A stretch of 59,871 nt of DNA from Lachnoclostridium sp. UBA5890 (GCA_002431395.1 DJEU01000066.1:47705-107575); one strand, 5' to 3'. Counted from the first letter of the stretch, positions 25,545 through 33,787 are shown. Program-made: numbers and translations. The notes: generated from the letters alone by a model not told the origin.

Positions 25545-25865
25545 ATGAGTTATATCAAAATTTGTCTGATTTGGTTTGTGGGATTTGCTTTTCTATTTTT
25601 TATTGTATTCAGCCATCCGTCCACAAGCAGACAGTATATCTATTCATTTGAACAAAAAGATGAATATTACGTCTTTTTTGTAAAGGAAGAAGATGGCGGA
25701 ATGGTTTATACAAAAAAAGAAATGGATTCTGTAAAAGTTTACTACACATTAGAAACGGGGGAACAACCGTATCTTGAAGAAGGATTTATTTCTGACAAAA
25801 TATACCTACCCCAAGAGTTATTAAACAAAAGTAATGCAGGAGGTGAGAAGAATGAAGTACATTAA
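25545..25865 (+). CDS. Hypothetical membrane-anchored protein
   Basis: 106 residues with one N-terminal transmembrane segment (about 5-24) followed by a polar domain that should face outside. No recognised family. It is preceded by GAAAGGAG and overlaps the next gene by 14 nt, so the two are translationally linked. Confidence 0.6.
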   Translation: MSYIKICLIWFVGFAFLFFIVFSHPSTSRQYIYSFEQKDEYYVFFVKEEDGGMVYTKKEMDSVKVYYTLETGEQPYLEEGFISDKIYLPQELLNKSNAGGEKNEVH

Positions 25866-26202
25866 GTTCAAGGACAGAGTATTGATAAGCGGGATGTTAA
25901 AAGACGGTATTTCCATCCGAGATATCAGTGAACTGGCTGGATACTCACAGAATACGATTTTATATGAGATCAACGGAGCGAAGTTAAAAGATCAGTACGA
26001 TCCGCTCCGAAAGCAATTATTGAAAAAGTATTCGCAGTCTCTTCGATTACGGATATTGATGCAGGGAATGGCAAAAGACGGCATTGCAAATGCGTCGATT
26101 GCAAAATTGATTCAGAATAATCGAGATCTGGTTGGTTATGAGTTTAAAAGATATGGTTCCAAAGAACACTATAATGCCTATAAGGCGCAGCTTACAATCT
26201 AA
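25852..26202 (+). CDS. HTH DNA-binding protein, IS30-type N-terminal helix-turn-helix
   Basis: 116 residues from ATG 25852, with GGAGGTGA (25839-25846) upstream. It contains two related segments. The first, with ISIRDISELAGYSQNTI, resembles the HTH at the start of IS30 transposases, including the one at 58165 of this element (IPKAEIARMMNCHPNTI). The second, with IANASIAKLIQNN, looks like a divergent copy. There is no catalytic domain. It may be a regulator or an end-binding accessory protein. Confidence 0.65.
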   Translation: MKYIKFKDRVLISGMLKDGISIRDISELAGYSQNTILYEINGAKLKDQYDPLRKQLLKKYSQSLRLRILMQGMAKDGIANASIAKLIQNNRDLVGYEFKRYGSKEHYNAYKAQLTI

Positions 26203-26219
26203 AGAAAGGAAGGATTACC

Positions 26220-26732
26220 ATGTATAAAATATGGGAAGGCTCAAGAGGTGTACTTATTAAACAGTACCCATTGATTGATTGTGGATATGCCTCAAAAAAA
26301 TCACTTCCGGTAAAACACGTTGTGGATGAGTTTGAAAGTCTGGAAGAAGCAGAGAAAAAATTAAGCAGTTACACAAACACAATAAAAGAGTTTGAGCAGC
26401 GTTTCAGTATGACGGAATACTATATTTCGGATGACGCTGAAAACATATTAAAAGTAAATGACCGCTATCAGTTCGAAAGTAAACGAGATACCTACACTCC
26501 GGAAGAATTTGAGTGTATGAAACTGCTTATGGAGCATTTAACTTTCTACGTAAGATTAAGTTCCATCATTGCTTACGAACGGTATGGTTTTTTAAAAAAA
26601 GAAGAAAATAGCATAGTTTACGAGGATGAGAGACAGAAATATGTGATTGATCTCGGAAGCAAAATAATTGAGGAAAGGAAGACAGATTATGAATCAAATC
26701 ATTTTATTAGGAAATATGACGAGAAATCCTGA
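26220..26732 (+). CDS. Hypothetical protein
   Basis: 170 residues, soluble and rich in Glu and Lys; no recognised domain. GAAAGGAAGG precedes the ATG. Its 3' end overlaps the ssb gene by 44 nt in another frame, indicating tight packing of the early region. Confidence 0.55.
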   Translation: MYKIWEGSRGVLIKQYPLIDCGYASKKSLPVKHVVDEFESLEEAEKKLSSYTNTIKEFEQRFSMTEYYISDDAENILKVNDRYQFESKRDTYTPEEFECMKLLMEHLTFYVRLSSIIAYERYGFLKKEENSIVYEDERQKYVIDLGSKIIEERKTDYESNHFIRKYDEKS

Positions 26733-27114
26733 AATTACAATCAATCAGGAGGGCAAAAATTTCGCGAAATACGACATTGCCGTAAATCGTTCTTTTAAAA
26801 GTGGAAATGGACCGGAAACAGACTACTTCCATTGTATCAGTTTTGGAAAGCAGGCAGATTTTTTGGAAAAATACTTTCAAAAAGGTTCACGCATTTTGAT
26901 CGTCGGAAGAGCACAGAATAACAATTATACCAATAAAAACGGCGAAAAAGTGTATAGTTATCAAGTGATAACGGAGAAAGTGGAGTTTGGAGATACCAAA
27001 AGAGCCACACCTATTGAGGCAACTCCTGCCGGGGAAACCCAAGCATCAAATGTAACAGAAGACTTTACAAACATAGAAGAAATGGTGGGAAATTCAGAGA
27101 TGCCATTTTCTTAA
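26689..27114 (+). CDS. ssb: Single-stranded DNA-binding protein
   Basis: 141 residues from ATG 26689. It has the OB-fold pattern of SSB: NQIILLGNMTRNPEI at the start, FDIAVNR-like YDIAVNRSF, then DYFHCISFGKQAD and RILIVGRAQ. The tail ends NSEMPFS, a weak version of the acidic DDDIPF tip that recruits partner proteins. It should protect single-stranded DNA during replication or transfer of the element. Confidence 0.9.
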   Translation: MNQIILLGNMTRNPEITINQEGKNFAKYDIAVNRSFKSGNGPETDYFHCISFGKQADFLEKYFQKGSRILIVGRAQNNNYTNKNGEKVYSYQVITEKVEFGDTKRATPIEATPAGETQASNVTEDFTNIEEMVGNSEMPFS

Positions 27115-27133
27115 TAAAAAGGCGGGGATAGTT

Positions 27134-27751
27134 ATGATTGCGGAAGAAGAAATAATCTTGTTTCTGGAAAGCGAAGAGGATGTCAAAAAAAATCTTCAGA
27201 TTGAATCTGAAAAACTATTGGCCGAGATCAAAGAGATTGAGAGCCAGAGAGCGGAAATCGAGAAAGACATCATCGAAACGGTTCAGAGCAGTATCCGCTA
27301 TGATACAGAGGGTGGAGGTTCCTCTGGAAAAAAACGCGATTTAGGAAATGTATTATCAATGACAAAAAAAATACTGGAAGAACAGATTGATTCTTTGACA
27401 TACAGTTATCGGCTTAATCTGGTACGGATTGAAAAGAATCACCGCCTGAGGCTGGTTCTGGCAACACTTCCGCCACTCTCGAAAGAAGTACTTATCCGGA
27501 TTTACCGGAAAAAAGAAAAATGGGAGTACATAGAGCAGCGCTTAGATATTTCACATTCAAAACTGGCAAGACTGAAAAAGAAAGCCTTGCAGGATGTATG
27601 TGAAATCTATGATTCGAGCTATACCAACCGGCAGTTGGCCAAATTAAAGAATACAACTACGGTTGCAAAAAAGGAAGTGAAGATGGAAGGCAGAGAAGCC
27701 GTTCTTCCGGGACAATTAAAAATAACAGACAAAGGAGATTTTGGACTATGA
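27134..27751 (+). CDS. Sigma-70 region 4-like / ArpU-type protein
   Basis: 205 residues. The N-terminal half is a predicted coiled coil (about 10-50). A central segment LPPLSKEVLIRIYRKKEKWEYIEQRLDISHSKLARL is a helix-turn-helix of the sigma region 4 type, as in phage DUF1492/ArpU late-gene regulators. It overlaps the parM-like gene by ATGA, so the pair is translationally coupled. It is probably a DNA-binding regulator of the element; no -10-binding region is present. Confidence 0.6.
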   Translation: MIAEEEIILFLESEEDVKKNLQIESEKLLAEIKEIESQRAEIEKDIIETVQSSIRYDTEGGGSSGKKRDLGNVLSMTKKILEEQIDSLTYSYRLNLVRIEKNHRLRLVLATLPPLSKEVLIRIYRKKEKWEYIEQRLDISHSKLARLKKKALQDVCEIYDSSYTNRQLAKLKNTTTVAKKEVKMEGREAVLPGQLKITDKGDFGL

Positions 27752-28653
27752 AAAAAATGGGAAATAACATCATCATTGGAGTAGATCATGGATATGGGTA
27801 CATCAAAAGTGCAGGTACCATCTTCAAAAGCGGAGTGGAAGAACTTCCAATCAAACCGCCTTTTATGGAAGATATTTTGGAACTGAAAAACCGGACATTT
27901 GTAGTGGGTCAGATTCGGAATGAACATCCGTCTGATAAAACAAAAACAGATGAGTATTACAACCTGACCCTGGTAAGTCTGGCAAAAGAATTGAAATGTA
28001 ACGGAATGACAGAAGCCAAAAATGTGATTCTTGCCGCAGGACTTCCTTACTCGTTCTTTTCCGCACAAAAGGATCAATTCAAGGAATATTTGTTAAAAAA
28101 GAAAACATTGAACTTTTCTTATGAGGGAGAAAAGTATCACATTGAATTAAAAGATGTACATGTTTATCCGCAGGGACTTCCGGTTCTTGCAAAAGAATTG
28201 GACAAATATAAAGATAAAACAATCTCGGTGGTTGATATCGGATCCAGAACGATCGATGTCATTACATACCGGAAAGGCAGACCATTTTACAACGAATGTT
28301 TTTCACAGGACAAAAAAGGAACGCTTGACTGTATTGATCTTGTCAGCAAAAACTTTCTTGCCAAATTTCAGGAAAAGATTGATGAAGAGGATATTCAATG
28401 TATTATGCAGAAAGAAAGCTGCTCCTTGAATCCGAATCAGGTGACTTTTGTCAAAGAAATCATTAAATTTTATGCAAAGGACGTATTGAAACTGATCGAT
28501 TCCAAACTGAATGGAAGCATACTGATTTGCGGAGGCGGTGCTTCTGTGATCAAGAATTATGCCGGAAAATTAAGAAACGGAATCGAGATCAACGATGATA
28601 TCTTTTGCAACGCGAGAGGATTTGAAATCTTATCTGCAAACAGATTAAAATAG
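27748..28653 (+). CDS. ParM/StbA-like actin-family partition ATPase
   Basis: 301 residues. Actin-fold nucleotide motifs are visible: phosphate-1 loop IIGVDHGYGYIKS near the N-terminus, phosphate-2 SVVDIGSRTIDVITY in the middle and the adenosine motif ILICGGGASVI near the C-terminus. ParM-type proteins form filaments that push plasmid copies apart when bound to ParR on a centromere. A candidate ParR lies at 29926 and repeat arrays follow it. The gene starts at ATGA overlapping its neighbour. Confidence 0.8.
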   Translation: MKKMGNNIIIGVDHGYGYIKSAGTIFKSGVEELPIKPPFMEDILELKNRTFVVGQIRNEHPSDKTKTDEYYNLTLVSLAKELKCNGMTEAKNVILAAGLPYSFFSAQKDQFKEYLLKKKTLNFSYEGEKYHIELKDVHVYPQGLPVLAKELDKYKDKTISVVDIGSRTIDVITYRKGRPFYNECFSQDKKGTLDCIDLVSKNFLAKFQEKIDEEDIQCIMQKESCSLNPNQVTFVKEIIKFYAKDVLKLIDSKLNGSILICGGGASVIKNYAGKLRNGIEINDDIFCNARGFEILSANRLK

Positions 28654-28668
28654 GAAATGGAGAACAAT

Positions 28669-29919
28669 ATGGGATATTCAAGTGGAAGTAACGTAACCGA
28701 TCAACTGCATATGATTAACTTTACCGGAAGTATCATTCCTCATGCGTGGAATGATACAATCCGGACGGAAGCCGGAAAGCCATATGCGCTAGCGCAGAGA
28801 ATCCTTTCTGATATAGTATACTGGTACCGTCCGGTGGTGGATGTTGACGAACAGGGAAATGAAGTGCTGAGAAAGAAATATAAGTACGACATGATCTATT
28901 TCAGCTACCGCCAGATGGAAGATACCTATGGATGTGCCAGATCATCCATTCAAAGGGCATTGTCACATTTAGAAAAAATAGGAGTAATAAAAAAGCACTT
29001 CCGAAAAATCAACGAAAATGGATACGTGCAAAATAATGTCCTATTCATTGAATTGATTCCGTCAGTGCTCATTGGTTTAACTTATCCGAAGACAAAGTCA
29101 AACGATTTGGACTATGAGCCAATGATAACAAAGGATAAGAAAAATGTCAAGGAAAATCCGGAAAATTTGAAAAAAGAAAATCTTCCGGAAGAACCGAACA
29201 AGACAGAATTTGAAGAAAAGGCCGAAAATTCAGATGATTCAGAGGTGTGGTCAAAAATGAACAGACCCTATGGTCAAAAACGACCTGACCCTATGGTCAA
29301 AAATGAACAGACCCTATGGTCAAAAATGACCACACATACAGAGAATACATCAGAGAATACTAGTAATATATATAATATCTATCCATCCATCAATAATAAA
29401 AGTTTAACAGAGGACGGATCGGATGGACTGGAAGCATACACACTGCAGGAAATCGAGGAACAGCTTGAGTTCGCAAAATTGTATGCTTATGCGGAGAAGA
29501 ACCCGGAAAAAGTGGGAAAACAAGACGTGGATTCCCTGTTGTACATACTTTACGACCTGTTTAACACCAGAAAGCCGATTAAGGTTGCCGGCGAAGAAAA
29601 GCCAAGTCAGGTAGTGATCAGCAAAATATCAAAGTTAAGCTGGAAACATTTGTGTTATGCAATCTGTCAGTACAAGAGCCAGAAAACAAGAATCAAGCAC
29701 CAGACGGCATACATGGTCACGGTGTTGTATAAAGCCTTGGAGCAGATGCACAATGATCAACTAAATCAGCTTTCGCTGGAAACTGCCGACGGCAGTGAAT
29801 CAAAACCGGTGCAGAAAAAGCAGCCAAAGAACAACTTTCACAACTTCCCGGAACGTGATTACACGAGGGAACAAACGAAAGATTTGGAGAGAATATTGCG
29901 AGGATATGCAAAGGAGTGA
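28669..29919 (+). CDS. RepA_N/DUF6017-type replication initiator with internal iterons
   Basis: 416 residues from ATG 28669, chosen because GGAG sits about 6 nt upstream; ATG 28657 is also possible. The N-terminal domain resembles RepA_N initiators (PYALAQRILSDIVYWY, then FSYRQMEDTYGCARSSIQRALSHLEKIGVI, a winged helix). The centre (about 165-260) is acidic and low complexity, and the C-terminus (about 265-380) looks like DUF6017. The centre of the gene carries 23-bp direct repeats. RepA_N plasmids are known to keep their origin inside the rep gene, so this is probably the element's replication origin too. Confidence 0.75.
   Translation: MGYSSGSNVTDQLHMINFTGSIIPHAWNDTIRTEAGKPYALAQRILSDIVYWYRPVVDVDEQGNEVLRKKYKYDMIYFSYRQMEDTYGCARSSIQRALSHLEKIGVIKKHFRKINENGYVQNNVLFIELIPSVLIGLTYPKTKSNDLDYEPMITKDKKNVKENPENLKKENLPEEPNKTEFEEKAENSDDSEVWSKMNRPYGQKRPDPMVKNEQTLWSKMTTHTENTSENTSNIYNIYPSINNKSLTEDGSDGLEAYTLQEIEEQLEFAKLYAYAEKNPEKVGKQDVDSLLYILYDLFNTRKPIKVAGEEKPSQVVISKISKLSWKHLCYAICQYKSQKTRIKHQTAYMVTVLYKALEQMHNDQLNQLSLETADGSESKPVQKKQPKNNFHNFPERDYTREQTKDLERILRGYAKE
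29249..29331 (+). repeat. Iteron array within the initiator gene (candidate origin)
   Basis: Three 23-bp units (29249-29271, 29272-29294, 29295-29317) and a partial fourth (29318-29331). Each begins GGTCAAAAA and ends GACCCTAT. Because 23 is not a multiple of three, the copies encode different peptides, so the DNA rather than the protein appears to be conserved. Confidence 0.8.
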
Positions 29920-29925
29920 AACATC

Positions 29926-30339
29926 ATGATCAAACGAATATCGGTCCGGTTTAACACGGACTTCAAAGAAGATAAAGAATTGCTGGAAAACTTAGAAAAA
30001 AAGCGGAATCAAAACGGCTACATCAAGATGGCATTAAAAAATTTTGCATCCGGAACCAATCTTGATCCGTTTCTGGCAGAAAGCATTGCGGACATTGTCC
30101 GGGAAACCCTAAAGACAGAACTGCAGGGCAAAATGAAAGAAATGATTGAAACAACAATCGAAGAATGTCTGGGGGATGCATCCCAGTTTCTGCAGAGAGA
30201 AAAAACGGATCTCGATGAGGAACGTGAAGATTTTCCGGAAGAAACGGAGCCAGAGGAAGAACCGTTTGGGGAAGAGGAACCGGAAATGGACCCGGCAGAT
30301 AAGATAGACATGGATCTTCTTGCCGATATGATGTTGTAG
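29926..30339 (+). CDS. ParR-like ribbon-helix-helix protein
   Basis: 137 residues. The N-terminus MIKRISVRFNTD followed by KRNQNGYIKMALKNFA fits a ribbon-helix-helix DNA-binding domain (about 1-42). The second half is helical and strongly acidic (EETEPEEEPFGEEEPE). ParR adaptors have this layout: DNA-binding front and a tail that contacts ParM. It lies one gene downstream of the ParM-like protein and directly before a dense repeat array. The assignment as ParR is inference from layout. AAGGAGTG overlaps the stop of the rep gene. Confidence 0.6.
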   Translation: MIKRISVRFNTDFKEDKELLENLEKKRNQNGYIKMALKNFASGTNLDPFLAESIADIVRETLKTELQGKMKEMIETTIEECLGDASQFLQREKTDLDEEREDFPEETEPEEEPFGEEEPEMDPADKIDMDLLADMML

Positions 30340-30363
30340 CATAAATTTGACATTTTCTGAAAA

Positions 30364-30533
30364 GTATGTCAAAATGACATACAAATGGCATACAAAGTAT
30401 GTCAAAATGGCATACTTTTGGCATACTCAGCGGGGAAAATGAAAAGAAACAATAAAAAAGACATAGAAAAGTATGTCAAAATGACATACGAATGGCATAC
30501 AAAGTATGTCAAAATAGCATACTTTTGACATAC
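30364..30533. repeat. GTATGYC array 1 (centromere-like)
   Basis: Twelve copies of GTATGTC/GTATGCC or the complement, with one variant (AGCATAC at 30516). They form two blocks starting at 30364 and 30471 (period 107) with the same pattern of orientation (+ - - + - -) and spacing (12, 11, 10, 12, 11 bp). Such regular arrays next to parR are typical of parC/parS centromeres. It lies between the ParR-like gene and the Fic-like gene and may also regulate the latter. Confidence 0.75.
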
Positions 30534-30550
30534 TCAAAGGGGGTAAAAAA

Positions 30551-31309
30551 ATGAATATTACAGATAAATATAACATGACGCAGGAAGAAAATATATTTTA
30601 TGCTAAAAGAAATTTGGTGGACAGTATCTGGAAAGAAGCCATGTTGGAAGGTGTACCGTTCACGTTTCCGGAAACCCAGACGATTGTGGAAGGAATGAAA
30701 CTAGATGGCAAGAAAGAAGATGACATTGTAAAGGTGCGTAACCTGAAACATTCCTGGGAGTTCCTTTTTGATTCCATCGATTATCCACTTGATTTTCGAT
30801 ATATTAAGCAGATGAACCATGAAGTAGGAAAAGAAGGAATTGTTTTGAATGCCGGAATGCTCCGCAATTCAGAAGTTTCTATCGGTGGTACGGAATGGAA
30901 ACCGGCAATTCCGGATGAGGAGATTGTACAGGGAGAAATCAAAGAGATCTTATCCCACTACTGCGTGACAGATAAATCCATTACGTTGATGCTTTATCTC
31001 ATGCGAAGCCAGTTGTTCACAGACGGCAATAAAAGAACGGCTCAGTTATGTGCCAATCAGATAATGATACAGAACGGAAAGGGCATTATTGCCATACCGG
31101 TAAAGGAACGGCAGACATTCACAGGACTTTTGGTAGAATACTATCAGACCAATCGAATGTCAGATATCAAAAAATTTGTATATGAGAAATGTATTGACGG
31201 CCTTGTGATCGATCGGGAAATGACTGTTCAGGAAGAAATGTCAACCTATGATTTTATTAAACGTTCGAGGGAAATCCGATCAGAAAAGAATAAATCAAAA
31301 ACGAGGTAA
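30551..31309 (+). CDS. Fic-domain protein with altered catalytic motif
   Basis: 252 residues. The Fic fold is recognisable: NAGMLRNSEVSIGGTEW, then the core SQLFTDGNKRTAQ. In active enzymes this core reads HPFxDGNGR, and the His that activates the target hydroxyl is Gln here. An inhibitory-helix-like QTIVEG lies near the N-terminus. Fic proteins normally transfer AMP to target proteins; this one may have lost or changed that activity. AAAGGGGG precedes the ATG, right after the repeat array. Confidence 0.8.
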   Translation: MNITDKYNMTQEENIFYAKRNLVDSIWKEAMLEGVPFTFPETQTIVEGMKLDGKKEDDIVKVRNLKHSWEFLFDSIDYPLDFRYIKQMNHEVGKEGIVLNAGMLRNSEVSIGGTEWKPAIPDEEIVQGEIKEILSHYCVTDKSITLMLYLMRSQLFTDGNKRTAQLCANQIMIQNGKGIIAIPVKERQTFTGLLVEYYQTNRMSDIKKFVYEKCIDGLVIDREMTVQEEMSTYDFIKRSREIRSEKNKSKTR

Positions 31310-31328
31310 ATGAGGGGAGGAATCCATT

Positions 31329-33089
31329 ATGTTAAAGAAAAGAATTTCTATGCTGCTTGTAGCAGTAATGATAATAACAGGCATACCATGTATGCCGAAA
31401 GCAGAAGTATCTGCAGCTTCAAAGGACACGTATACAATTGATGTCAATGACTCTTCTTATGATCCAAGAGGAACCGGAAGAGTTACCATGTCAAAGGATC
31501 AGGGAAGTTATGGAATCTGTTATGCGTATGCGTTAGCCTCTGCCGTAGAAACGTCGCTGATCAAAACCGGCCAGGCAGACAGTTCAGTGGATATTTCAGA
31601 TATGCAGATTGCGTTTTTAACATCATGTTATAAGGATCAAGCTGGACCAAACAGTTCTTGTTATGTTTATGATGAAATCATTAAGAACATGAATGGGGGC
31701 AGTGGAGAACCAAGTCAGTGGAGAATGCACAGATACGGATTTGTTGATGAAACAGAAATGCCAATCACGTTGATTACGGATAGATCAACGTTTGGTACCT
31801 GGTATGACCGTGCAATAAATTACAAGTATAAGGTCAAACGAGCATATGAAGTCCCTGCAGGAGATATTCAAGGAACGAAAGAGATTATAAGCAAGTGTGG
31901 ATCGGTGGTAACTAGTTACATTGTTTATGATTATTATTACAACACAACATTGCCTGTTTATTCTTACAATAATCCAACGGCAGAAAAATATACAAATCAT
32001 GGAATCCAGATCGTAGGCTGGGATGATAATTACTCTAAGGATAATTTTTTGATAAAACCAAGCAGAAATGGAGCATGGCTTTGTAAAAACTCGTGGGGGC
32101 CATTTTGGTCAAAGGACGGATATTTTTGGATGTCATATGAAACCTATACAGATGAAATGCAGGGGCTCATTTTGACAACAGATAAGAACTATGATTATTG
32201 TGTTAATAAAGAATATAATATCATGGTCGGTGACAGTATCGATGTAAAGAAAGATCTTGCAGGTTATGTTGATGACGATGAAGTAGTTCGATATCTTTAC
32301 GATGATTCTTACTTTCAAGATAATGAAGATGGAACATTTACTGCAAAAAAAGCAACAGATACAAGTTGGGGATATAACGGAATTTCTGTAAATGTTGGAA
32401 TAAATAGAGTAGGAGAGTTTGATGTAGTAATCAAACCTACTCCAACCCCAACACCGACGGTACAGCCAACGGAAGAACCAACTCCAGTACCTACCGTGCA
32501 ACCAACGGCAACACCAGTAACCACTGTGCAGCCAACAAAAACGCCAACTGTGCAGCAAAGCAGCCAGCTTGTGGTAAAACCATATATTGCACCATCAAAA
32601 CCGAGTAATTCATCTGGGTTTTCCGTTCCAAAAACAGAATATAATTCTTCGTTGAGAAATGTTGATTACAAAGCGGTTAGAGGAAGTACTTCACAATTTA
32701 AGTACAGAACGGACAATGACGGAAATGCTACCATTGTAAAAGGGAAAAATGTTAAAAAGATTACAATTCCCAATGCCATTAAGATAGATGGAATCAGTTA
32801 TACGGTCAGAAAGATAGACGGGAAAGCATTTTCTAACTTAAAAAAGCTGCAGACAGTAACAATTCAGGCGGCTAACGTGAAAAAGCTTTCCAAGAATACG
32901 TTTTTCAAATGTAAAAAGTTGAAAAAAGTGACGATAACATCCTTAAATTTGAGTAATGTTTCGTCAGGAACAATCAAAAAATGTTCGAAAGTGAAAGTTA
33001 AGGTAGTTGGCAGAAACAGTAAAGCACAGAGTAAAACAGCTGCTGCATTTAAAGCAGCAGGAATTAAATTTTCGTATCAGCGCAAGTAG
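31329..33089 (+). CDS. Secreted C1-type cysteine protease with BspA-like C-terminus
   Basis: 586 residues. A signal peptide (about 1-31) leads into a papain-like domain (about 35-290) with the oxyanion Gln and catalytic Cys in DQGSYGICYAYA, His in NHGIQIVGWDD and Asn in KNSWGPFWSKDG. A TPTP/VQPT linker (about 371-405) follows, then a lysine-rich LRR_5-like domain (about 440-586) like those of the LRR proteins at 3652 and 6489. It is cargo of the conjugative element, transcribed with the Fic-like gene (20 nt apart). It may act on surface proteins of the host or of neighbouring cells. Confidence 0.85.
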   Translation: MLKKRISMLLVAVMIITGIPCMPKAEVSAASKDTYTIDVNDSSYDPRGTGRVTMSKDQGSYGICYAYALASAVETSLIKTGQADSSVDISDMQIAFLTSCYKDQAGPNSSCYVYDEIIKNMNGGSGEPSQWRMHRYGFVDETEMPITLITDRSTFGTWYDRAINYKYKVKRAYEVPAGDIQGTKEIISKCGSVVTSYIVYDYYYNTTLPVYSYNNPTAEKYTNHGIQIVGWDDNYSKDNFLIKPSRNGAWLCKNSWGPFWSKDGYFWMSYETYTDEMQGLILTTDKNYDYCVNKEYNIMVGDSIDVKKDLAGYVDDDEVVRYLYDDSYFQDNEDGTFTAKKATDTSWGYNGISVNVGINRVGEFDVVIKPTPTPTPTVQPTEEPTPVPTVQPTATPVTTVQPTKTPTVQQSSQLVVKPYIAPSKPSNSSGFSVPKTEYNSSLRNVDYKAVRGSTSQFKYRTDNDGNATIVKGKNVKKITIPNAIKIDGISYTVRKIDGKAFSNLKKLQTVTIQAANVKKLSKNTFFKCKKLKKVTITSLNLSNVSSGTIKKCSKVKVKVVGRNSKAQSKTAAAFKAAGIKFSYQRK

Positions 33090-33097
33090 CTTATACA

Positions 33098-33129
33098 ACA
33101 AGGCTAACGTTTGGAAACGTTAGCCTTGT
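33098..33129. terminator. Hairpin between convergent genes
   Basis: ACAAGGCTAACGTTT (33098-33112) and its perfect complement (33115-33129) are separated by GG. There is no T run on either strand, so it is a strong stem that may stop or stabilise both convergent transcripts. Confidence 0.55.
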
Positions 33130-33141
33130 GATGGTGAAAGA

Positions 33142-33294
33142 TTAGAATAGCTCAATAAGCCATGTTACGATGATTATAAGACCATCAAAGTACGGGCAAT
33201 CGACACGAATAGCAAGAATGCTTAAAATGGTAATCAAAGTAGCAATAACTTTTTTCTTGAAATTCTTATCTTTCAAGTTCAGTACTTTCTTCAT
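33142..33294 (-). CDS. 50-residue basic membrane peptide
   Basis: A small minus-strand ORF with a very strong ribosome site (AAAGGAGGA, complement of about 33305-33313) before ATG 33294. The peptide starts MKKVLNLKDKNFKKK, then has a hydrophobic segment (about 16-29), a short loop RVDCPYFDG and a second hydrophobic segment to the C-terminus. The layout (basic front, membrane segments, convergent to a protease gene) could suit a small membrane toxin or accessory peptide; function unknown. Confidence 0.6.
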   Translation of the reverse strand: MKKVLNLKDKNFKKKVIATLITILSILAIRVDCPYFDGLIIIVTWLIELF

Positions 33295-33513
33295 ATGTAT
33301 GTCCTCCTTTCTGTGAAATTCTAAAAATAATATGACTATTTTCTTGGCGGCAAAAAATCAGAGGTGAACTGTAGGCTCATTTTTATATTCTCTGTTTGGA
33401 ATTGATTTACTTGAAAAATGTAAACAGAAGTCAGCAACACAGATACAAACTGAAAAATCAATGGATAAAATATAAATGGGAAAACAGGATTTCATCGAAC
33501 CAAATCGAAAAAA

Positions 33514-33575
33514 AGTGATACTAAGTGACACTAAATGACACTTGATGATACTTTTGAGATGTGTTACACTATAAT
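33514..33575 (+). promoter_or_regulatory. Phased-repeat promoter, unit 1
   Basis: Four 10-bp direct repeats of the form RRTGAYACTW (33514-33553) end 16 bp before TATAAT (33570-33575). No -35 box is evident, so an activator bound to the repeats on one face of the helix is likely. Confidence 0.65.
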
Positions 33576-33582
33576 CGGTAGA

Positions 33583-33655
33583 AGTGTAGGAACTTAATGC
33601 AGTTGATCCCAAAGTTGGATTTTCCTGCGGCTTGAGAGCGAAAAGCTCTTTTTTT
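33583..33655 (+). ncRNA. Candidate small RNA, unit 1
   Basis: From the predicted start (about 33583) to a terminator formed by AGAGC-GAAAA-GCTCT (33635-33649) and seven T (33649-33655). The transcript would be about 70 nt with no ORF. Confidence 0.5.
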
Positions 33656-33728
33656 AATACTAATGATCAGATTGGATGGGATAGGATGAGACAAGCAGAA
33701 AGTTTCCCAAAGCGGCAGGCGAAAAAAA

Positions 33729-33780
33729 AGTGATACTAAGTGACACTTGATGATACTTTTGAGATGTGTTACACTATAAT
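33729..33780 (+). promoter_or_regulatory. Phased-repeat promoter, unit 2
   Basis: Three 10-bp repeats (33729-33758) of the same type, the same 16-bp spacer and TATAAT (33775-33780). It is nearly identical to unit 1 over this stretch, apart from one missing 10-bp repeat. Confidence 0.65.
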
Positions 33781-33787
33781 TGGTAGA

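Noticed and set aside
33358..33612. 84-codon minus-strand ORF
   Set aside because: It runs through the phased-repeat promoter, with no ribosome site and no recognisable protein pattern.
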